Shown here piece after piece: positions 1 to 6,199 of a stretch of DNA of 9,145 nt; position 1 is the stretch's first letter, and the number at the start of each line of letters is the position of its first letter. Position numbers and translations under genes: made by a program. Source of the DNA: an uncultured bacterium. Its GTDB lineage: Bacteria; Edwardsbacteria; AC1; EtOH8. Location: assembly GCA_937958665.1 (NCBI GenBank), contig CALGNM010000410.1:1-9145 (forward strand), given 5' to 3'. Under the pieces are notes generated by a model, which worked only from the letters and a program-made list of their open reading frames with translations, was not told where the DNA came from and did no database searches.

Positions 1-46
1 ACCACCGAGATCTACACTCTTTCCCTACACGACGCTCTTCCGATCT
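1..46 (+). other. Illumina P5/universal adapter remnant (not genomic)
   Basis: The first 46 bases match the 3' part of the TruSeq universal adapter and end in the diagnostic GCTCTTCCGATCT. Genomic sequence starts at 47. This is untrimmed library sequence and marks an artificial contig end: the adaptor-protein gene reading toward position 47 is cut here by the assembly, not by biology. Confidence 0.97.
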
Positions 47-448
47 GCCCGGAGCCACATTGGCTCCGGTATCGTAATAGCGGCGGGTAAGCCAGCCGGA
101 AATAGGGGCCTCGATAATGGCCTCCATGAACTCCACTCCCACTTCGTCACGGTCGATAGTGACTAATGTTTGCCCTTTCTCCACCCAGGAGCCTTCTTCA
201 AACAGATAGCGGATTATTTTGCCCGGAAGCTTGGCCGGCACCTCTATTTGATTTTCCGCCATAATGCTTCCCGTCAAGTCCATGTTCTGCACGAACTCCG
301 AAGGTGACAGCACCACAACCTCAACCGGTAGCCCCGATCTTTCCGGCCCGGATGACCGGCGGTTTTTCAGGGTGACTGCAGCCCTGACGGCAACGATGGC
401 AGCTATTAAAAGCACAACGGCAACTACTGTCACATTTCTGCGTTTCAT
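47..448 (-). CDS. RND-type periplasmic adaptor (membrane fusion) protein, N-terminal part
   Basis: The reading frame opens at an ATG (448-446) and stays open for 134 codons until it meets adapter sequence, so the C-terminus is missing. An AGGAG sits about 10 nt upstream of the ATG. Residues 5-26 form one hydrophobic segment, a signal anchor or uncleaved signal peptide. Residues 66-134 are a barrel-sandwich (lipoyl-like) domain: the first half has KLPGKI and EEGSWVEKGQTLVTID, the second half APISGWLTRRYYDTGANVAPG. In a typical adaptor such as AcrA the two halves are separated by a long alpha-helical hairpin; here only about 13 residues (101-113) separate them, so the hairpin seems absent. The gene starts 39 nt after the TolC-like gene, in the same operon. 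It probably links an inner-membrane pump encoded beyond the contig to that channel. Family assignment is confident; the pump class (RND or ABC) cannot be told. Confidence 0.85.
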
Positions 449-487
449 TTGGGTGAGACTCCTGTGTTTGTTGATTGTAATTTTCGG

Positions 488-1834
488 TTAACGCGCCGGA
501 TGTCCGATGGCCTTCTCCAGCATGGCCAAACCGATCAGATAATCATGCACCGCCTGGATGCTGTTGGTCTGGGCCTGGGTCAGGGCCAGCTGGGCATCCA
601 GCACGTCCAGGTTGGTGGCCTGCCCGTTACCGTAGCGGACCTGGGCTATCTTCAGGGCTTCCTGGGCCTGCTCCACTGAACGCTGCTGTGACAGAACCGC
701 CTTCTGGGATGCCTGAAGAGTCAGATAGATGGAGGTCACCTCAAGCCGGATTCCATCCTCCAGCATTTCCCTGGCCAGGGCAAGCTGGCCGGCGTTGGCC
801 CTGGCTTCCTTGATCCTTCCCAGCCCGGTTCCCCCGTCAAACAGCGGCCAGCTGGCCGCCACGCCCAAGTCCCAGTTCTTGTTCCACTCCTCGCCGGAGG
901 CGAACCCTGATCCCTTGCTGTAGGAGTAATCAGCGATCAAGGCCACGGTCGGCTGGTAACTGGCGTAGGAAATGAGCTTGGCCCGGTCCACCATCTGCTG
1001 TCTCAACCGCAGAGACTGGAATTCCGGCCGGCTTTCCAGGGCCTTCTGGAGCAGACTGGCGCTGTCCGTTTCCACTTCCCGGAACTCCATGGAATCAAGC
1101 AGTGACACTTCGGCCCCCGGGTCGCGGTTCAGGGTCATGTTAAAGTGCTGGCGGGAAAGCTGTACGGCATTGCTCATCCTGATAAGCTGGGGCTGCATGT
1201 TGGACAGTTGCACCTCGGCCCGCAGCAGGTCGTAGCGCGACACCATCCCTTTCTGGTACAAGGCGCGGACCCTATCCACGTGCTTTTCGATTGAGGACAC
1301 CGCCTCCTGGGTCACCCTATGGGCGCTCTGGGCCAGCAGCAGACCGTAATAGGCCTTCTTAACGGCCAGAATGACTTCGGCCCTGGCGCTGTCGGCCGAC
1401 CAGTCGGCCGCCTGGCGGTTCAGCCGGCTGATCTGGTATCCCTGCCATATCCTTCCACCGGTGTATATCGGCCAGCTGGCCGATAGCTTGGCCGAATAGG
1501 CGTTACCAATGTTGTCCGAAGAGATCGAGGCGCTGGTCATGGGCACGTGATATCCGGTCGGGACATTGTTGCTGTCCAGCACCGGCAGAGGATAGCTGAA
1601 AGCGTCCATCCCTATCAGGCTGTTCAACCGCAGTATGCTACCCGTGGCCGACAGCTGGGGGACTAGTTGTCCCCGGGCGGCGGCCAGCTGGCCGTCGGCC
1701 GCCTTGATCCGCTGGACGGTCATCTTCATCCCGGCATTATCCCGAAGGGCCAGGTCAATGGCCTGCTGCAGGGTCAGTTCGTCAGCCGCGGCCAGCGGGG
1801 CCAGCAGCAGCAATAACCAGGCAACTAGCTTCAT
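488..1834 (-). CDS. TolC-family outer-membrane efflux protein
   Basis: This is an outer-membrane channel of the TolC/OEP family, expected to form a trimeric beta-barrel with a periplasmic alpha-helical tunnel. From the ATG at 1834 the protein has about 448 residues, normal for the family. It begins with a clear signal peptide (MKLVAWLLLLLAPLAAA, then DELTLQQAIDLAL, a typical mature start). Two internally similar halves follow, each with long helices; SRYDLLRAEVQLSN in the first half and ATNLDVLDAQLALTQAQTN in the second are the repeated OEP signature. An upstream ATG at 1843 is possible, but it lies almost against the AAGGAGG Shine-Dalgarno (1846-1852), whereas 1834 lies about 10 nt from it and starts exactly at the signal peptide. 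The chosen ATG overlaps the tetR stop (ATGA), implying translational coupling. It presumably works with the downstream adaptor. The substrate is unknown. Confidence 0.93.
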   Translation of the reverse strand: MKLVAWLLLLLAPLAAADELTLQQAIDLALRDNAGMKMTVQRIKAADGQLAAARGQLVPQLSATGSILRLNSLIGMDAFSYPLPVLDSNNVPTGYHVPMTSASISSDNIGNAYSAKLSASWPIYTGGRIWQGYQISRLNRQAADWSADSARAEVILAVKKAYYGLLLAQSAHRVTQEAVSSIEKHVDRVRALYQKGMVSRYDLLRAEVQLSNMQPQLIRMSNAVQLSRQHFNMTLNRDPGAEVSLLDSMEFREVETDSASLLQKALESRPEFQSLRLRQQMVDRAKLISYASYQPTVALIADYSYSKGSGFASGEEWNKNWDLGVAASWPLFDGGTGLGRIKEARANAGQLALAREMLEDGIRLEVTSIYLTLQASQKAVLSQQRSVEQAQEALKIAQVRYGNGQATNLDVLDAQLALTQAQTNSIQAVHDYLIGLAMLEKAIGHPAR

Positions 1835-2475
1835 GGGCAACATTCCTCCTTATGCTTATGTTTATCGGCCAACAGCCCTCTGAAAAGAAAATTGACAATG
1901 AATTCAAGATCCTTGCGGTTGTATATAGACTTGCCCAGCCAGAAAGAATTCATGGCGTTTCCATGGATCAGGTTGAAGAACGCGGTGGCGGCCTTCTCGG
2001 CATCTACCGTACGGAAGTAACCACGTTCCACTCCCTCCCTGACGACCTCGGAAACCGCGCCCAGCAGGTTCCTGAAATGCCCCATCATCCTTTCCCTCAT
2101 CTTGCTGATCAAGGCCCCAGGCTGATTTCGGGTTATCAGCTGCATCAGGTCAACATTCTCGTCGAATACCCTTAGGATGGTGTCTGTCATATCCCTCAGC
2201 TTTTCCGGTGGTGGCTGACCTCCCTTGGCCGCCTGGGTGATGACCTTCTCCAAGTTGTCGACGGCCTCCTCCAACACCGAGAAAAACAGAACCTCCTTGC
2301 TCTCGAAATATCCATATAGGGTTCCCTTGGCCAGTTCGCAGTGCTCGGCGATCTCTTCCAAGGTGGTCTCATGGAGGCCCTTGGCGGCAAATATCATCCG
2401 GGCTTCCTTCAATATCAACTCCCGCCGGGCTAACCTTTCCCTTTCCTTGCGCGGCATTTTATCCATTTTTGCCAT
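1831..2475 (-). CDS. TetR/AcrR-family transcriptional regulator
   Basis: A 214-residue protein of normal TetR-family length. Residues about 17-63 carry the N-terminal helix-turn-helix: ILKEARMIFAAKGLHETTL, EEIAEHCELAKGTLYGYFESKE, with the conserved recognition-helix pattern GTLYGYF. The remainder is a variable helical ligand-binding and dimerisation domain, so the inducer cannot be predicted. It ends in KHKHKEECCP, overlapping the Shine-Dalgarno and start of the TolC-like gene. The ATG is 4 nt after the ancestral PAP2 stop (TGA at 2482-2480), so it was once directly coupled to PAP2; an IS1595-type element now lies upstream. Likely role: repressor of this operon, binding the palindrome at 7737-7754 and hence regulating itself. 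That target is inferred from the presence of a TetR-type operator in the same transcription unit. Confidence 0.95.
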   Translation of the reverse strand: MAKMDKMPRKERERLARRELILKEARMIFAAKGLHETTLEEIAEHCELAKGTLYGYFESKEVLFFSVLEEAVDNLEKVITQAAKGGQPPPEKLRDMTDTILRVFDENVDLMQLITRNQPGALISKMRERMMGHFRNLLGAVSEVVREGVERGYFRTVDAEKAATAFFNLIHGNAMNSFWLGKSIYNRKDLEFIVNFLFRGLLADKHKHKEECCP

Positions 2476-2498
2476 CCTATCAGTGTGGTCGAGCTATT

Positions 2499-2506
2499 TT
2501 ACGAAG
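2499..2506. repeat. Target site duplication, left copy (TTACGAAG)
   Basis: An eight-base direct repeat identical to 3226-3233, flanking the IS1595-type element. The minus-strand TAA inside it (2501-2499) serves as the transposase stop codon. Confidence 0.93.
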
Positions 2507-3182
2507 GGGTCTTGTATAGAAGATTTTTAAGAAATCCGTTAAAAATGAGCTTAGAAAGCACCTGCTTAATGTCCTGATTTCTGTGGTTGAAACGGAATTC
2601 TGATTCTTTTAGATAGAGGTAAAACATATGTCTGGGAATGCCGTTATGTTTTCTCATTTTTCTCTTGACAAAGGACCAGAATGATTCGATTCCGTTAATG
2701 TGATTATGATCCCTGGCAAATTCCTTGGAGTGGTTTATACGATGATGCTTGTAGCCGGAGAAGACCAAACCGTCATAACTGCTCCATTGGTCGGTATAAA
2801 TATTGGACTTCGAATTGTTCACTAACCCCTTGATAATAGGCATAATTGCATTACGGGACACGTTGGGTATTATCTTGGTATAAACCACGCCTCTTCTCTT
2901 CAGTATGCCTATTACCGGTATCTTGGTCTCTGTGCTGCGGCCGCGTTTGTCGCCACGATGTCTAGAGCCAAAATATGATTCGTCGCTCTCTATGCTGCCG
3001 GTTAATTTCTTGAGGTTTTGCTCCTGATACTCCGCTATTCGTTCCCTAAATATCCTGTAAAACCGATCTATGGTATGTCGGTTCAGCTTTAAAAGTTTGG
3101 CTGTCTGGGTGGCAGTTAATTCATCGCAAAAACAGCCTAAAATCTTTTTTATCGTGTAATCGCTTACTTTGCTATATTTCAT
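2499..3182 (-). CDS. IS1595/ISXO2-type DDE transposase
   Basis: A 227-residue transposase, the short form without an N-terminal zinc finger. It has an N-terminal helix-turn-helix-like region (ATQTAKLLKLNRHTIDRFY, about 24-42). The ISXO2-like catalytic domain follows: first acid in IESDESYFG (D67), GKRGR-like DKRGRSTETKIPVIGILKR, second acid in IYTDQWSSYDGL (D131), then HINGIESFWSFVKRKMRK (N163/E165 and K173 region), then FYLYLKESEFRFNHR. All the hallmark blocks are present, so it is probably active. The ATG at 3182 follows GGAAAGG. The reading frame runs through the terminal repeat and out of the element: its TAA stop is supplied by the target duplication. Confidence 0.94.
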   Translation of the reverse strand: MKYSKVSDYTIKKILGCFCDELTATQTAKLLKLNRHTIDRFYRIFRERIAEYQEQNLKKLTGSIESDESYFGSRHRGDKRGRSTETKIPVIGILKRRGVVYTKIIPNVSRNAIMPIIKGLVNNSKSNIYTDQWSSYDGLVFSGYKHHRINHSKEFARDHNHINGIESFWSFVKRKMRKHNGIPRHMFYLYLKESEFRFNHRNQDIKQVLSKLIFNGFLKNLLYKTPS

Positions 3183-3225
3183 AGGCCTTTCCAGGATTAT
3201 ACCATAAATTTCCTAGACAAGACCC
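2507..3225 (-). mobile_element. IS1595-family (ISXO2/IS1016-like) insertion sequence, complete
   Basis: A 719-bp element bounded by terminal inverted repeats. The plus strand from 2507 reads GGGTCTTGTATAGAAGATTT and the minus strand from 3225 reads GGGTCTTGTCTAGGAAATTT, 17 of 20 identical. Exact 8-bp direct repeats TTACGAAG flank it at 2499-2506 and 3226-3233; 8 bp is the usual duplication for this family. It carries a single transposase gene. The element looks recent: both duplications are perfect and the transposase is intact. It is inserted in the last codons of the PAP2 gene. Its base composition is visibly more AT-rich than the host genes. Confidence 0.93.
3196..3204 (-). promoter_or_regulatory. 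Extended -10 promoter of the IS1595 transposase
   Basis: On the minus strand the sequence is TGGTATAAT, a perfect extended -10, 13 nt upstream of the transposase ATG and just inside the terminal repeat. No good -35 hexamer is seen at 16-18 nt, which is common for extended -10 promoters. The short leader contains GGAAAGG as ribosome binding site. Confidence 0.5.
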
Positions 3226-4112
3226 TTACGAAGATCCCGACTCTGAGACCCCAAGGATCTCTGGTGCCTCCGATCCCAGGCCAGGGCTCCGGCCGCAGCC
3301 ATGGCTCCCAGAGCCAGTCCGAACAATACGTCAGCCAGGTAGTGGTAGCCCCCATATAAGGTTGACAACAGCAGCAGGGATGCCAAGACCAGGAAAGGCC
3401 AGGAACGCCACTGAACATATCTCCACATAAGCAGGCAGATGGCTAGGGTGGCAGCGGCATGTCCCGAGGGGAAGGCACCTCCACAGTATGCCGCACTCTC
3501 CAGCCAGCCTCTGATCATCAGCGCTACAGAGCCCCCTCCAGTCGAGTAGGGATACTCGAACCGGGGGCTATGGGCCGGCAACAGCATAAACATCAGGTAG
3601 GTGGCGTAAAGCGTCAGTATGATGGCCAAGGTCAACTGCTCGAATTCCGCCCTTCGGCCTGATAAATATAGCCACAGACAGCTGGCAGCGATCAACAAGA
3701 AGAACGAGCAATACGAAAGCTGCATCAGATCGGCAAACCAGAGCAACGATATCCGGTTGACCAGCTCGGCCGAAGTGGTCCCCAGAAGCCAAACGTCAAA
3801 ACGATGCAGGTAGGCATCCAGCCTCCAGGGGAACAGGGCATGGACGAAATCTCCGGCCCAGCTATAGGCTAGGGGCAGGGTGACTACTGGATACCAATAG
3901 TATGCCAGCCTAGCCAGCCTGCTTCTTTGGCTGGCCACCCCCATGGTCATACCCAGCACTGCCGCCGAAACCAACCCGTGCCTAGCCGCCACCAGCCGCC
4001 AGCCCGTAATGTTGTCCCGCAACGCTATAGCTGAAACCGCCATCATGAGATGGTAGCCAGCAATAACCCAATCCACCGGCCTTATCTTATCTACCAGCAG
4101 CTTCGCCATCAT
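3213..4112 (-). CDS. PAP2-superfamily integral membrane phosphatase/phosphotransferase, C-terminal tail altered by IS
   Basis: A 299-residue polytopic membrane protein of the PAP2 (phosphatidic acid phosphatase type 2) superfamily. Catalytic blocks: LLPAHSPRFEYPYS (178-190), AFPSGHAAATL with PSGH at 215-218, and S250-T-LYGGY-H257-YLA-D261. The usual SR of the last motif is ST, as in the Aur1/inositol-phosphotransferase-like PAP2 branch. Members act on lipid phosphates or transfer phospho-head groups at the membrane; the exact substrate is unknown. A Shine-Dalgarno AGGAGAG (4113-4119) precedes tandem ATGs; the second (4109) has the better spacing. The IS30 element ends 12 nt upstream of the gene. 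The last residues (after LRK) and the stop TAG lie in the IS1595 terminal repeat. The native end would have been KIARPH with the TGA at 2482-2480. All catalytic residues are intact, so function is probably retained. Confidence 0.88.
   Translation of the reverse strand: MMAKLLVDKIRPVDWVIAGYHLMMAVSAIALRDNITGWRLVAARHGLVSAAVLGMTMGVASQRSRLARLAYYWYPVVTLPLAYSWAGDFVHALFPWRLDAYLHRFDVWLLGTTSAELVNRISLLWFADLMQLSYCSFFLLIAASCLWLYLSGRRAEFEQLTLAIILTLYATYLMFMLLPAHSPRFEYPYSTGGGSVALMIRGWLESAAYCGGAFPSGHAAATLAICLLMWRYVQWRSWPFLVLASLLLLSTLYGGYHYLADVLFGLALGAMAAAGALAWDRRHQRSLGSQSRDLRKGLV
3226..3233. repeat. Target site duplication, right copy (TTACGAAG)
   Basis: An eight-base direct repeat identical to 2499-2506. 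On the minus strand it encodes the last native PAP2 codons before the reading frame enters the insertion sequence. Confidence 0.93.
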
Positions 4113-4124
4113 CTCTCCTGAGTT

Positions 4125-4150
4125 CCATTTGCAAGTGCAACTTTGAGGGT
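4125..4150 (+). repeat. IS30 terminal inverted repeat (transposase 3' side)
   Basis: Twenty-six bases starting CCATTTGCAAGTGCAAC, inverted relative to 5169-5194 with 5 mismatches. It lies immediately outside the transposase stop (4153) and 12 nt from the PAP2 start. Confidence 0.85.
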
Positions 4151-4152
4151 TT

Positions 4153-4926
4153 TTAATAAGATTCGAGTGGTGGTTTTGATAATAGTAGTTCTTGCTTGAA
4201 AGCTTCCGCAGGGGTTTTGTAGTTCAGTATTTTACGAGGCCGGTTGTTGATTTTATTTATGATGGACAAAAGTTTTCTACCAGTCAACTCATTGATATCG
4301 GTGTTTCTTGGCAGGTACCTTCTTAAAATACCGTTGACGTTTTCGTTAATGCCTCTCTGCCAGGAAGAATAGGGCTTGGCAAAATATACCTGGGTTCCTA
4401 ATCGGTTGGTTATTCTTTGATGTTCGGCAAACTCCAGGCCATTGTCAAAGGTCATTGTTTTTCTGGCTACGTTGGGCAATTTAGAGAAGCATTCGGCGAT
4501 CAATCTGGCTCGTTCTTTGGCTTTGTTGGTTGCCGGTTTTAAGACTACCAAATACCTGGTCTTCCTTTCTAGATGGGTAGCCAGCCTTTGGGAATGGCCT
4601 CGATACGATACAGTATCGCCTTCCCAATGGCCGAACTCAATGCGTGCTTCAACCTCTTGCGGTCTAAGGGATATGTCAACTCTGCCGGGTATGGTGCCTT
4701 TGGTGTGTTTTCGGCCATTCCTTTTGCACCTTATCCGGTGTGCATGGGGCAAATACTGTCTTAAGTTTTGTTTCCGGCCTTCAAGGCTGTATATGAACTG
4801 GTATATACTTTCTTTGGTCAGATAGTCTTGGCCGGTGTTACGTAGCTTGCCCGCTATTATATCCGGACTCCAGCCTTGTTTGAGCTTTTTCAACACCTTG
4901 GCTTTAAGTCCGGGGAACCGGTCCAC
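4153..4926 (-). pseudogene. IS30 transposase, C-terminal catalytic part (frame 2 of a split gene)
   Basis: This part carries the whole catalytic region of an IS30 transposase. LKQGWSPDIIAGKL (15-28) and KESIYQFIYS are the family's second helix-turn-helix region. The DDE triad is D104 in HWEGDTV, D161 in TFDNGLEF and E195 in RGINENVNGILRRYLPR. The terminal part NNRPRKILNYKTPAEAF is also typical. A GTG at 4926 is the first start in this frame, but the frame is open further upstream (to about 5005) and encodes QERKANGRKERYVDRF, which belongs to the same protein. Thus 4926 is not a true start. Together with the N-terminal part the length is about 330 residues, close to a normal IS30 transposase. 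Confidence 0.85.
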
Positions 4927-5153
4927 ATATCGTTCTTTTCGCCCGTTGGCCTTGCGCTCTTGGTTGCTTTCCGTTCGGAAGTGTCTGGCAGGTACTCGTC
5001 AAACTTCTGGTGCCAGTTGCGCTTTATCTCCCGACCGATCGTGCTCTTGCTTTTCCTTAGCGCTTTGGCTATCTCTGTTTGGCTTTTGCCCTGTTCCAGG
5101 AGTTGGTAGATCTCCTCCCGGTCTTCCATTGTTAATTGCTTATATCTTCTCAT
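4890..5153 (-). pseudogene. IS30 transposase, N-terminal part (frame 1 of a split gene)
   Basis: The N-terminal part of an IS30-family transposase: MRRYKQLTMEDREEIYQLLE, a helix-turn-helix with QTEIAKALRKSKSTIGREIKRN, then EYLPDTSERKA. The ATG at 5153 is chosen because IS30 proteins begin this way; a longer in-frame start at 5189 would sit inside the terminal repeat. The frame ends in a meaningless tail and stop at 4890. The transposase continues in the frame of the next entry after a -1 change. A one-base insertion near 4959 would give a smooth family-like join (ERKAT, one residue, ERKANGRKERYVDRF). Alternatives are genuine programmed -1 frameshifting, for example at A-AAG (4938-4935), a real mutation, or an assembly error. 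Confidence 0.8.
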
Positions 5154-5157
5154 ACAA

Positions 5158-5178
5158 CCCTGAGTATACCACTCAGAG
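5158..5178 (-). promoter_or_regulatory. Leader hairpin masking the IS30 transposase ribosome binding site
   Basis: On the minus strand CTCTGAGT-GGTAT-ACTCAGGG can form an 8-bp stem (one G-U pair) with a 5-nt loop. The 3' arm contains AGGG, the only Shine-Dalgarno-like sequence for the ATG at 5153, 4 nt away. Such folding would limit translation of transcripts that read in from the host operon. Inferred from base pairing only. Confidence 0.45.
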
Positions 5179-5194
5179 TTGCACTTCAAAATGG
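5169..5194 (-). repeat. IS30 terminal inverted repeat (transposase 5' side)
   Basis: Twenty-six bases reading CCATTTTGAAGTGCAAC on the minus strand, matching the repeat at 4125-4150. Its inner end merges into the leader hairpin of the transposase. Confidence 0.85.
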
Positions 5195-5239
5195 ATTATA
5201 CCTCTATTCGCCGGATGCCCCGCCAATGAGGCGATGCTG

Positions 5240-6199
5240 TCAGAAAATGCTTACCCCCAGGTATTTCTTGGGATTATCCTTCAGATCCTTGATCAGCCGG
5301 TTAAGCTCCTCGGAAGAGTCCTTAAGCTTGCGGTACATTTCCTCATCCTTGGACAGTTTGCCCAGGGTGCCCTCGCCCCTTTCCATCCTAGACAGGACAG
5401 CCTCCAAACGCTTGGAGGTTGAGTCCAGGGTATTGTACAGCTCCGGCTCCCGCATCAGTCTCCCCAGGCTGCCCTGCCCCCTCCGCAGGCTGTCGGAGAT
5501 GACATTGACGTTGGCCAGGGTCTGGTTCAGGTTCCGATACAGCGAGGGATCCTTGACCAGCATGGCTATTGTGCCCTGGCCTGATTTTATGGCCTGCATC
5601 AGGTGGTTCAGCGTGACCAGCACCGAGTCCAGATTGGTATAAAGCCTGGGGTCGTCTATAATCTTTCCCAGGGTCCCGGTTCCCAGTTCCACCTTCTTCA
5701 TGATGGTGTTCAACGAACGGGTGGTGGAGCGCAGGGTATCCGAGATCTCGGCCACCACCGCCAGGATCTCCTCCGGCGGCATCACCTCCCTAGTCATGAG
5801 AATCTGGCCATCTCCCAGCGGCGGATTGCCAGGCCCGGCCGGGACTATCTCCACAAGTTTATCGCCCAAAAGTCCCAGACTGCTGATCCTGGCCACCGAA
5901 CCCTGACGGATCTTGCCCTGCCATTCCCGCTCGATCTTCAGTTTGACCTCCACTCGCGGATTTTGCTCGGTCTCCACCAGATCGATGCCGCTGACCACCC
6001 CCACCTGAAAGCCGGCTACCCGGACCTGGGCCCCCTTCTGCAGGCCTCCGGCATCGGCGAACTGGGCCCGCAGCAGATACCTCTGCTTTAGCAATCCCTG
6101 CCGCTCTCCTACCGACAGGACCGCCAAAAGGGTTATGACCAGCCCCACCGTTATCAGGGCCCCCACCTTTACCTCGTGGGACAGCTTATTGCTCGCCAT
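5240..6199 (-). CDS. mlaD: MlaD-type MCE-domain lipid transport protein
   Basis: A 319-residue substrate-binding protein of the Mla/MCE phospholipid transporter. Residues 12-29 form an N-terminal membrane anchor; residues about 40-118 are the MCE domain (YLLRAQFADAGGLQKGAQVR, VAGFQVGVVSGI, SLGLLGDKLVEI). MCE proteins form hexameric rings in the periplasm that conduct lipids between the membranes. After a helical linker, residues 173-308 hold four tandem repeats of 34 residues, ending in NPKKYLGVSIF, a terminus common in MCE proteins of the FCB group. It overlaps mlaF by 14 bp and has an AGGAGG about 10 nt before its ATG, so translation is likely coupled. An IS30 element lies 45 nt after its stop. 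Confidence 0.93.
   Translation of the reverse strand: MASNKLSHEVKVGALITVGLVITLLAVLSVGERQGLLKQRYLLRAQFADAGGLQKGAQVRVAGFQVGVVSGIDLVETEQNPRVEVKLKIEREWQGKIRQGSVARISSLGLLGDKLVEIVPAGPGNPPLGDGQILMTREVMPPEEILAVVAEISDTLRSTTRSLNTIMKKVELGTGTLGKIIDDPRLYTNLDSVLVTLNHLMQAIKSGQGTIAMLVKDPSLYRNLNQTLANVNVISDSLRRGQGSLGRLMREPELYNTLDSTSKRLEAVLSRMERGEGTLGKLSKDEEMYRKLKDSSEELNRLIKDLKDNPKKYLGVSIF
5276..5683 (-). repeat. Four tandem 34-codon repeats in mlaD
   Basis: Residues 173-206, 207-240, 241-274 and 275-308 share the pattern G-x-G-(T/S)-(L/I)-G-(K/R)-L-x-x-(D/E)-P-x-L-Y-x-x-L, followed by a helical stretch. The spacing is exactly 34 residues with no gaps. They are diverged at the DNA level, so this is an old protein repeat and not a recent duplication. 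Confidence 0.85.

Larger units (their letters stand above)
4125..5194 (-). mobile_element. IS30-family insertion sequence
   Basis: An element of about 1070 bp with 26-bp imperfect terminal inverted repeats. The plus strand from 4125 begins CCATTTGCAAGTGCAACTTT and the minus strand from 5194 begins CCATTTTGAAGTGCAACTCT; 21 of 26 positions match. It holds one IS30-type transposase in two overlapping frames. The target duplication is not certain: IS30 members duplicate 2-3 bp, and only a TT at 4123-4124 and 5196-5197 can be proposed, if the right end is 5195. It lies between mlaD and the PAP2 gene without damaging either. Confidence 0.88.

Noticed and set aside
2501-2550. Weak outward promoter-like sequence (TATACA or TAAAAT with no matching -35) from the IS1595 element toward tetR.
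   Set aside because: Both hexamers are poor and spacing gives no acceptable -35. Not strong enough to call a promoter.
3194-3203. The 10-mer GGATTATACC occurs both here, inside the IS1595 element, and at 5193-5202 across the IS30 outer boundary.
   Set aside because: In the first place it is the transposase -10 region; in the second it straddles an element end and is not repeated at the other end. A shared AT-rich -10-like word is most simply chance.
4123-5197. Possible TT target duplication around the IS30 element.
   Set aside because: It requires extending only one end by a base, and two matching bases are expected often by chance.
4835-5642. Long plus-strand open frames (195 and 168 codons) over IS30 and mlaD.
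   Set aside because: They are antisense to clear coding sequence, have no recognisable domain and no ribosome binding site; typical shadows of real genes.
5603-6091. Plus-strand open frame of 162 codons opposite mlaD.
   Set aside because: Antisense to the MCE domain and repeats, histidine/glutamine-rich low-complexity translation, no family resemblance.
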